Positions 55,968 through 64,000 of a DNA stretch of 64,000 bases are shown one piece after another (position 1 is the first letter of the stretch; each line of letters starts with the position of its first letter). The notes under the pieces were generated by a model that worked only from the letters and a program-made list of their open reading frames with translations, was not told the origin of the DNA and made no database searches. Made by a program: the position numbers and the translations under genes. Location: contig CM057235.1 of the NCBI GenBank assembly GCA_029891385.1, positions 9,109,001 to 9,173,000 on the forward strand. The letters run 5' to 3'. Source of the DNA: Erythroxylum novogranatense (Eukaryota > Streptophyta > Magnoliopsida > Malpighiales > Erythroxylaceae).

Positions 55968-58900
55968 ATACTTCCACTGAAGAGGACAATTATACTCCCA
56001 CTGTCCTTCTCGTACACATGATAAATTCATAATCATCTGTAAAACAAACTCCATGAATTCACCATAAAAGTGAATCTCTTAATATCTTATAGCTTTTTAA
56101 TTATATATCAAATGTATAAACAAAGGAACTAGTTCCAATTAGATGTATTGTTGTGAGACTTGAACTTCTCAAATTTCATCATACTCTCACTACTTATCAT
56201 AAGAACCATTCTCCTATAAGAATCCATTGAAATAAACATTTTGTTCAATAGGTCTATAAGATTATATCTAACACATTAGATACCTCATAACCTTTTATTA
56301 CCCAATTTAGTTCTAAACTTAATGGATGCCTCAGCTAAGCACCACATTCTTAAATCATTAACTTTGACTCTTTCAAATACTAATGGTTCATATCTAATAT
56401 GAAATCTTGCTAATTGATTCAATTGGAACAATTGAAGTTGAGTCATTATACTAGACATGGCTATACAAGAAATGATATTACATCATATAATATCTCATAT
56501 TATATTTGCCTCCTTATGTAAATCCATACTCTTATAAATTTAGTCTGAAGGTATTCACTATAGAATCTCATTCCTTATAGACAACTAAAAATTAAAACTC
56601 ACCATAACAATCTCGTCAAAGTGCTTCAATTCTTAATGCTTAATTTATTTAGATTTAAAAATTTTGAACTTTTCAAAATTTTAAATCAACATTCATTTAA
56701 TACATATGACTATATCATATAAAGTCATTAGTAATATAAAGAAAAATAATTATTATCTTTTTATAAATTGTTATTCCATTCAATACATCACTTGTATAAA
56801 TTTAACAATTTAATATCATCATCATCCTTTCACCAATGGTTAATTTGGTTATCCTTCAACTTGACAAGTTTTATACAATTCATAATTAAAAGGATACACA
56901 TATACTTGTATGTAACTTTATGATTCTTGTTATGTTGATTTAATGAACATAACATAAAAGGATAGTCTCGATTATCCAACTCTATATTCTTGCCACTTAT
57001 AGTAAGCATAAGTCTCCTCCAATCCAGCATATACAAACTATTTGCTTAAACTTGAATCAACTACTTTGACTTAACAATTTATTTCTTATCATGCTTTGAA
57101 CACTATAATAATGTTGAATCTAAATTTTGTATCAAGTACTTATAAGCATAAACTAGAAAAATGTATGATCTCAACGATATCAGTATAGGCAAGAAAAGTC
57201 ATGCAATCATTTTCTTCTTATGAAAGCTATTATCATACTATAGCAAAGCAATTAATTGATGCCTAAAATTGTGCTTTTAATTGACTAAATTAAGTGGAAC
57301 AATTCCAATAAGGTATTATACCTTTCAGCCCTACTCCATGTAACCTTTTGCATCTTGCTATTATGGTATTGAGTCTTCAAAGTTTATGAGACGTTAGTCA
57401 ACTCAAAATGTCAATATATTTTGTCATTTATATGAATTTGACAGATCTATGAAACCTTTTCACTGAATCCTCGACAAGCATTATAGAAAACTTACATAAT
57501 GGGCATACAATTTTTCTTTTCTAACTTTGAGAACTCTTCTCAAACGTAATCCTATATCCAACAAATTTTGTTCACTAACTCTTAGTATCGACTATACTAA
57601 ATAAGGTAAATTCCACTCAAAATAAAATATAAACATAAGAAAAACAAGTAATTAATTATATGTCATAACTACTAAATGAGATTAGGACTTCAGTCATATA
57701 TTTAGTTACTCCCACTATTTTATTTGAAATAATAGCCCTCATTACTATTCGAAAAGATTATTGTAATATTTCTAGTGGGAGAGGATCATATTCAAATATA
57801 GTTTATCTTGAGTTTGCTCAACAAACCAATTAAACTTCAATTAGATAGAATAATAACTTTATTAATCATATTTTGTGTGACTCCTAGATCTCTTAGGTCA
57901 TAACTCTTACCAAAACATATCTTATATGTTATTCCTAACCTTTTCTTTAAATTCATGTGATCATAAGTTTACTGATCCAATTCACACAATTTAGTTAAGT
58001 AGAACCTATTTTCATATGACTAAACATATTCAGGTTAAAGTGACCTAAAATTTGCTCACCAAACCTGAGAATAAACGAAACTTTGGTTTACTCTTATAAC
58101 AATGGAAGGCAACAATCAAGTTCTCAATGTGTACTTAATATTTGAATGAGGGATTTAATTTCTTTCATCTCATCAAATATAAAAATTATGTAAAATATCA
58201 CACATATAAAATATACAATCTAACATGCATCCAATATATATATTAAACATATAAACAAAGTATGTAACTTATGCACTTATAATCAAATTGTATGCATAGA
58301 ATATCAAGTTTCATTTTATTCTAGTTATTGATCTTAATAATCTAAAATAATATTTCCAACTCATTGAAAAATTAAACTAGACTAAATCCATTGATTCATA
58401 AATAAATTAAATTCCCATTCCAAATAGAAATTTAATTTGATTTGAAAACTATTTTGAATCCAATTAGAAACTATTTTCAATTATCTTGACTCCTTTAATA
58501 AAATTTAATTGAAAATAATTTTAATATTATAAGTAACACTTTCTTGTCCGATTAGAAAACTATTTCTAATCTCATTAGAAATTATTTTCCTTATTTACAA
58601 AATTATTTTCTAATATTAAAAGAAAACAACTTTCAAAATTAATCAAAACACTTTTAAATTTAATTAAGGAAGTCATTTATATTATTGATTTAGAGATTGA
58701 TTTCTTAATTAATGAGAAAATCTTTCCTTAATGAATTAGAAAATATTTTCAAAATATTAAAAGAGAATATTTTTCTTAATTAATAAATGAAAAACTTTTC
58801 AAAATTTAACTAAGAAAAATATTTTTCTAGAAAATCAAGAAACTTATTATTTATGAATAAAGAAATTTTTTGAAATAAATTAAATAATTATTCTCTTAGC

Positions 58901-59185
58901 AAATAAAGCCATAAATTTAATTTATCTCAATCATATTAAAAAATAAATTTAATTAAGAACTAATTTTCTTAATTTTAAGGAGTTTAACTAATTAATTTCA
59001 ATCTAATTGAAACTAATTGATTTTAATTTTAAAACTATTTTCAAATTAATTAATTTCAATCTAATTGAAACTAATTAATTGTAATTTTAGAAACCATATT
59101 TCTAAAATTAAATTATGAATCAATCGAATTATTAATCTTAATCAAATTAAGAAAATAATTATTTTAATTTTAGAATTAAATTTCT
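55968..59185. other. interior of the non-coding element
   Basis: Very AT-rich. Contains TACTCCCACTGTCC (55990) and TTACTCCCACTATTTTA (57705) motifs and, around 58400-59180, dense AATTAATTTCAATCTAATTG-like short repeats. No open frame above about 70 codons and no recognised protein. Confidence 0.6.
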
Positions 59186-59281
59186 ACTAGAAACAATCTA
59201 TCTATTATGTAGAGGTAAGGCTGTGTACTATCTGATCTCCCCAGATATCGCTTTATTACGGGACTTCAGATTGAGTATGAT
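59186..59281 (+). mobile_element. Au-type SINE, 3' fragment
   Basis: CTACTAGAAACAATCTATC, GTAGAGGTAAGGCTGTGTAC, ATCTCCCCAGATATCGCTTT and GGGACTTCAGATTGAGTATG follow the order of the 3' half of the plant Au SINE family. The polymerase III promoter half is missing. No TTG tail is obvious. Confidence 0.75.
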
Positions 59282-60419
59282 AATGAATTAAATTTTATAA
59301 ATATTTTAAGTTAATAATTAAACTTATAGAAAAATTAAACTAAATTCCAAAACATTCCTAATAAAATCGACCCTTTGAAAATAATTAAAAACATTTTTCT
59401 AAATTTATTAGGAATGTAAACCTACTTAATTTTAATTAAATCAAGTTAACTAAAAGAACGCTTAAAAATATAAAAAAATCAAATTAAAAGGGTGGGTGCA
59501 CGGGTAAGAGCTCTTCTGTGAGGTGCACGGGCTCAGTTTAACTTCAGCTGCTAACCCTCTGGTTCCATATAGTACATGCGCTCCATCATTTTCATATTAG
59601 GTGTATCTATTTTTGTGTTTTGTTATCGCTCCATCATTTTCATATTAGGTGTATCTATTTTTGTGTTTTGTTATCGCTCCTCCTGATCTTTGCTCCTACC
59701 GTGCCTCAGTCGTCGTTGGCCTTTCATCTTGCTTCCCACATTCTGCTGCCTTTCCACAGGCGTTGTTGCTGAGTGCTTCATCGTGTGGGTGACTGTCACC
59801 TCGATCAGTGGCGATCTCGCCGGGGGAACTCAACAGCCACAAAATGCAAAAAGACTCGGAACAACTAGGGAGTTTTATAAGCTCACACCAAAGGTCACCA
59901 AAACACAACTAGAAATATGACCACAAGTTTTCTAGTAGTAATACAAACAAGCACCATATGCACACAGTTCAGCCACAACAAGAAAAAAATCCCAACTGCC
60001 TCAAAATGCAAATGCAAACCAACAACATGAACATAAAACCCAAACGCCCAACAAACGCTGTTCTTGTTTTCTAGATTTTGGGTCTCCCTATTTCTAGGTT
60101 TAGGTTTTGATTTCTCGAAAATCAGGATCACTTTAATTCTATAAAATAATTAACGCATAAATTATAACAAAGCATGAAATTCATTTCTCATTTTGAAGTT
60201 TGATTATATTCTTGTCATTTTCTTAAATCATTTTTAAAACTGAACCATCTGAACCACTGTAGCTGCATAGGCATCCGACCTTTAAGAATATCCATAAAAT
60301 AGGTTAAGAGAACTTTATAACTCTTATAGAGAGAGTTAAGCAAGATGTACTAACTCCATTAAAGCTTAAGTCTATTTATAATAAGTTTAGAACATTTTGG
60401 TAATTTAATTGAAATTAAA
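59282..60419. other. interior of the non-coding element, with tandem duplication
   Basis: A 49-base unit starting CGCTCCATCATTTTCATATT occurs twice in tandem (about 59579-59676). Just before it, GTGCACGGG occurs twice (59494-59533). A GC-richer stretch at 59690-59850 could code for short peptides, but I recognise nothing and there is no splice or start support. Confidence 0.55.
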
Positions 60420-61534
60420 TTCTAATTTCAATTAAACTTTAATTAGAATTATAAATAATTCTAATTAAATACCAATTATGCTCAAATAAGATCTAATATC
60501 TCATATTGATCCCGATTTATTAAATATATCATATTTAATCATAAAATTTCTCAAACTTTATAATTAAGTCCAACTTAATTAAAATGTCTTTGCTTTCTTC
60601 AACATTTTTTAATGTAAAATATTATATTTTCAAATATATTGACAATGATTATAAATAATTAGAATAAGATAAATTAAAACTCTTTTTCTAATTAAACGAT
60701 TTATAATCATGGATCAAGATTGACGTTCAATAATATATTATGATCACTCAAATATTTAGAAATGTCAAATAACCTTTCCGTGTAGGATATTCTATATAAT
60801 TATATTCTTTCATCATATAATGTTTCAATTAGAAAAACATGAAATTAACATCTACTCTTTTTTAATCCAATCATATTAGTTCTCTATCATTAGATATTGA
60901 TCCAATTAATAATATTTGTAAATTATTTACAAAGCGTCGTTCCATCTTAGCCGAAGATTTTTGTTATAAATACTAACTGAAAACAATGGAATATTCTTCC
61001 TAATTATTTTAGGGTGATGAATTCTATTTTGATAACACTACTGCCTTTGTATAGTTTATGTTACTTCCAATGACTATCGACTGAACAACTCATGATTAAA
61101 TAGGTCATTAGTAGTATCAAAACATAACAATCCCTATATAAGACGACTTTGGAGATCTTAAGTTAAAAGATTACTTATACAATTATCATAATGAGAATTC
61201 TATAGATATATAAATAATGTTCCAAATATATTTCTCATATCAAGTTTATTCGGTGAACTTGTTCTCTCTAACAAGAACCTATACATTTGTTTAATTATCT
61301 TCATACTTTAACTTATAAGATTTACTAATTCCTTCATAAAGAAAAACATAACATTTGTTAGTCTTTTACATTCTATTAATGTCCAATGATCATGGAACAA
61401 TTACAAAAACAATTTAGGTATAATACATAAATGCAATATAAATTTTATAATTATAATCTCATTATAATTTCATTTGTAATGTATAATTATCTCATGAACT
61501 TTATCATATATATCTAAATAGGTACAAGATAAAT
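60420..61534. repeat. direct repeat (LTR-like), right copy
   Basis: Partner of 46655-47810. It stops at 61534 where a SINE fragment begins, so its true right end is unknown. Confidence 0.82.
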
Positions 61535-61672
61535 AAAATAACAATAACAACATCACCAGCACCAAATATGAATATCACTACTTCGTAGGATTTAGAGAGG
61601 TTTAATAGTACACAATCTTACCCCTGACTAGTAGAGAGGTTGTTTTCAAATGACCCACATGGAAAGACGGGA
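61535..61672 (-). mobile_element. Au-type SINE fragment, reverse orientation
   Basis: Read on the minus strand: GGTCATTTGAAAACAACCTC, CTCTACTAGTCAGGGGTAAG, ATTGTGTACTATTAAACC and a GTTGTTATTGTTATT tail, the 3' half and tail of an Au SINE. The 5' promoter part is missing; GA-rich microsatellite adjoins it. Confidence 0.78.
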
Positions 61673-61800
61673 AGTGAGAGAGAGATAGAGAGAGACAAAG
61701 AGAGAGAGAGAGAAAGAAGAAGAGAAAAGAAAAAGAAAAAGAAAAAGAAAAAGAAGGAAAATAATAAAAATAATGATAATAAGAAAAGGATGAAGAAAAA
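61673..61800 (+). repeat. GA-rich and AAAAAG microsatellite
   Basis: GAGAGA runs at about 61675-61713, then AAAAAGAAAAAG repeats to about 61757, then A-rich DNA. The open frames on both strands here (RERERE, FSFSFS peptides) are simple-repeat artefacts. Confidence 0.9.
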
Positions 61801-61809
61801 GGAGAAAGT

Positions 61810-64000
61810 TGTAGCACCCCGTTACCATGGGAAGCAATCCCTTAACATGGTATCATCTATCTTTATTCTCTTATAAGACATCGTCAAGAAAGTTACAATA
61901 TTTTAAAACCAAAATTTTCTCTTTTAATTTCATAAATCCTAATGTATTTACATTGTAGCTTTTAAACACCCGTACATGTACTACATCAGATCCTAATACA
62001 AAATATGCTACATGAATGAGGAAATTACACAAAAAGTCTATGTAATCCTTCCATTCCCAATTGACCAACTTTTGAGCCATTTCTTCTTCTTCTCAAAAGT
62101 ACAAGACTATACTTCTTATAGCGTATCTCAATAGCTAAAGTCCTCTCTCTCGGTCTTGAAAAATCAATATTGCAATTTTGGTGAGTTTTACAAACTCAAT
62201 GAGGTAACTATCATCGATGGTTCATTTAATTCATTCAACACATCACACATATAACATATACTTCACAACTTTGCATTTTTGCATCAATTACCACATATCA
62301 ACTTCTCAATTAATGGTAAAACAACATACATTTCATTCAGTCAACATACGTATAACAATGTATATGAAATGCTCATGTGACTTTTTTCAATTATTACGTT
62401 GTTGTGACCAAGTGCTTAAACTGTCTCGTATCTATTGTGAATACTGGACTCATTTATATTGTTTTCATCCGGTAGGGATACAGGGCTCATTTTACGTAGT
62501 GAGCCTTTAATTCTTAATCATTTTTGGAGCTTTAAGCTCATTTTCGGTTGTTACTCATGTCACAACTCTCATTATATGATCATGCATTCATGTATGGATT
62601 GCATCTCTCATATTCAAACAATTATGTCAAGAAGCACTTATTTTGTCACATTTACATACAAATAGTACTTCAATATCACATTCATGCATCAAGTCTCAAA
62701 CCTTCATTGTCCAGCATCAACATAATCAAATCACATTCATATCATCATTCAAAACATATTTTGAAGTAAACAATTATTTGAGTGAAACCGTCTAGGTTAC
62801 TCATAGGTTGCTCCCAAAGCTAATGCCTGGATATTCTGACAATGTCTATATGTTGATGTTCCATTTGCTCATCTACAATATGCAATACATGTACATATCA
62901 TAATTTTGCATAATTTCATAAATATTCATTGATGCACATTTATGCTTATGAAATATGCACAATATGTTCATGACAATCTCGAGTATCACTCTATTATTCA
63001 CATCACGTAAGCATTCATATTTCCAAACTCACATAAGTATCATTTATACTTATGGTTTATACCTTAATAAAACCATTAGAATCACAATTCATAACTCATT
63101 TGGTGAAATTCAGATTTTTCCTGAACACATACCTTCTAGTCTATTATACATGATCAATCTGACAATGAAAATTAAGTAATTTGGCAATACTTTCTTCTAC
63201 ACAATTTTTCTCCTATATTTTAGGTTTCTAATGACACTAAGATCATTCAATTTGGTTTAGTACTTTGAAAGTTATACTCCAAATAGTTTTGGACTGTTCT
63301 GATACTAAAACAATGCCCTATACTCAACTTTTATCTAGACATTGAAATTATTAAAGACTGAATTAAAACTTTATTTCCTTAAAAAAAATTGTAACCTTAT
63401 ATCTCTAGTTTACTCCAAATCAAAAATCATTACATTTGGATAACTACAGAATAAGATATTGTCAAAATACCGAAGCATGTTTAATGAAAATACTCCATTC
63501 ATCAATTTTCCAGAACTGTTCATCATGTTTGTGCCAAATTTATCACTCAATCTGTCCAAATAACCTCAGATGGTTATAATTTTTGGTGGAGATGTAGAAC
63601 AACATGTTTCGAATCTGTTGGTTCAAATTCTATGTCATTTGGAGGTCGGGAGAAGAAGATATGGCCAAAAGATCAAAGGAAGTTCAAACTGTCTCCAGCC
63701 ATAGAAGTCACGATCGTGTAGGAGCACGATTGTGAGACTCCAGATGATAGCGGAAAGTCATGATCGTGCTTCCCCAATTTTTTCCCAAAGGCCACAATTG
63801 TGCTTCTTCTTCTTCTTCCAAATCTCTACAATTTTTCTTTTTCTTTCTTTTATTTTAAACCAACTTCTCTAACTTGATTATACTCTCATTTTCTCTTCAT
63901 TTTTTACTCTCATTTAACTTAAAACATTCATAAACAGATCAAAACCAAGAATCAACACCAAATATCAAAAACCAGAGAATCTTTCACGCATCTCTTCATT
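61810..64000 (-). repeat. gypsy-type LTR, cut by the window edge
   Basis: A hairpin block GGTGAGTTTTACAAACTC then ATGAGGTAACTA at 62172-62207. The stretch 63229-63480 matches 15840-16090, and a GTCACGATCGTG cluster (63705-63775) follows the phrase AAGATATGGCCAAAAG. The order equals that of 13679-17499. The start TGTAGCACCCCG at 61810 is a plausible but unproven terminus. No gene; the frames at 62217-62769 are unsupported. Confidence 0.68.

Larger units (their letters stand above)
46655..61534 (-). mobile_element. large non-coding element bounded by direct repeats (LARD-like)
   Basis: Two direct repeats of about 1.1 kb (46655-47810 and 60420-61534) enclose AT-rich DNA with no retroelement protein. 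After removal of two solo LTRs the interior is about 5.3 kb. It has the look of a large non-autonomous LTR derivative: ACTCCCACTG and ACTCCCACTATTTT motifs and long conserved-looking non-coding stretches. Primer site and polypurine tract are not found, so orientation is tentative and the LTR nature is inferred from repeat geometry. Confidence 0.6.

Noticed and set aside
55691..56032. 113-codon plus frame near the end of the 4.3 kb solo LTR
   Set aside because: It straddles the LTR end and target duplication, has no recognisable domain, and is also open on the other strand.
59690..59920. 76-codon plus frame in a GC-richer stretch, possible host exon
   Set aside because: No similarity recognised, a similar-length frame on the other strand, and no splice or start context; left as non-coding.
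61602..61876. Glu/Arg/Lys-rich and Phe/Ser-rich frames
   Set aside because: They come from GA and AAAAAG microsatellite and a SINE fragment.

Overview
This window looks like nuclear heterochromatin of a eudicot plant. It is AT-rich and I found no intact host gene, rRNA, tRNA or CRISPR array. Almost everything recognisable is retroelement sequence in several layers of insertion. The plant assignment rests on the retroelement lineages: Ty1/copia elements primed by initiator tRNA-Met, Ty3/gypsy chromoviruses of Tekay/Del type with a C-terminal chromodomain-like tail, an Athila-type gypsy element with a tRNA-Asp-like primer site, a CACTA tnp2 transposase relic and Au-type SINE fragments. I cannot name the species.

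Layout. 1-5868: truncated Ty1/copia element on the minus strand, with its 5' LTR on the right and the 3' LTR outside the window. 5869-6388: CACTA (En/Spm) tnp2 relic on the plus strand. 6389-13678: decayed Tekay-like element on the minus strand. 13679-17499: a related LTR fused to it without a target duplication. 17500-18268: copia gag, primer site and short LTR. 18269-19536: AT-rich DNA with no clear gene. 19537-45182: a four-layer nest. A copia LTR (plus) is split by a Tekay element (20179-44703, minus). That element's integrase region is split by a chimeric Tekay-like LTR insertion (23901-39488, perfect ACTAG duplication), which is itself split by an Athila element (27232-37998, minus). 45183-46654: AT-rich DNA. 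46655-61534: a large, apparently non-coding element bounded by about 1.1 kb direct repeats. It contains two solo LTRs (47957-50982 with perfect TAATG duplication; 51643-55967 with a 4/5 duplication) and a SINE fragment. 61535-61809: a reverse SINE fragment and GA-rich microsatellite. 61810-64000: start of another gypsy-type LTR, cut by the window edge.

The coding parts are gag, protease, reverse transcriptase, RNase H and integrase of retroelements. All carry stops, frameshifts, deletions or lost catalytic residues, so none should act autonomously. The Athila element is the best preserved, and its order in the nest makes it the youngest there.

The most interesting signal is inside the LTRs. 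Seven of the gypsy LTRs or LTR pieces carry a CpG-rich cluster of short near-palindromes at comparable places. The clusters come in different flavours: CGCCGCGGCG, AAGTCGCGATCATG, TGTCCGTTTAACGGACA and a GAGCG/GGCGC type. The CGCCGCGGCG flavour occurs in both Tekay-like and Athila LTRs, which are distinct lineages. LTR pairs of the same element differ in copy number exactly at these clusters. A conserved hairpin block, a second conserved block and a 28-bp terminal palindrome next to the primer site also recur across the Tekay-like LTRs.
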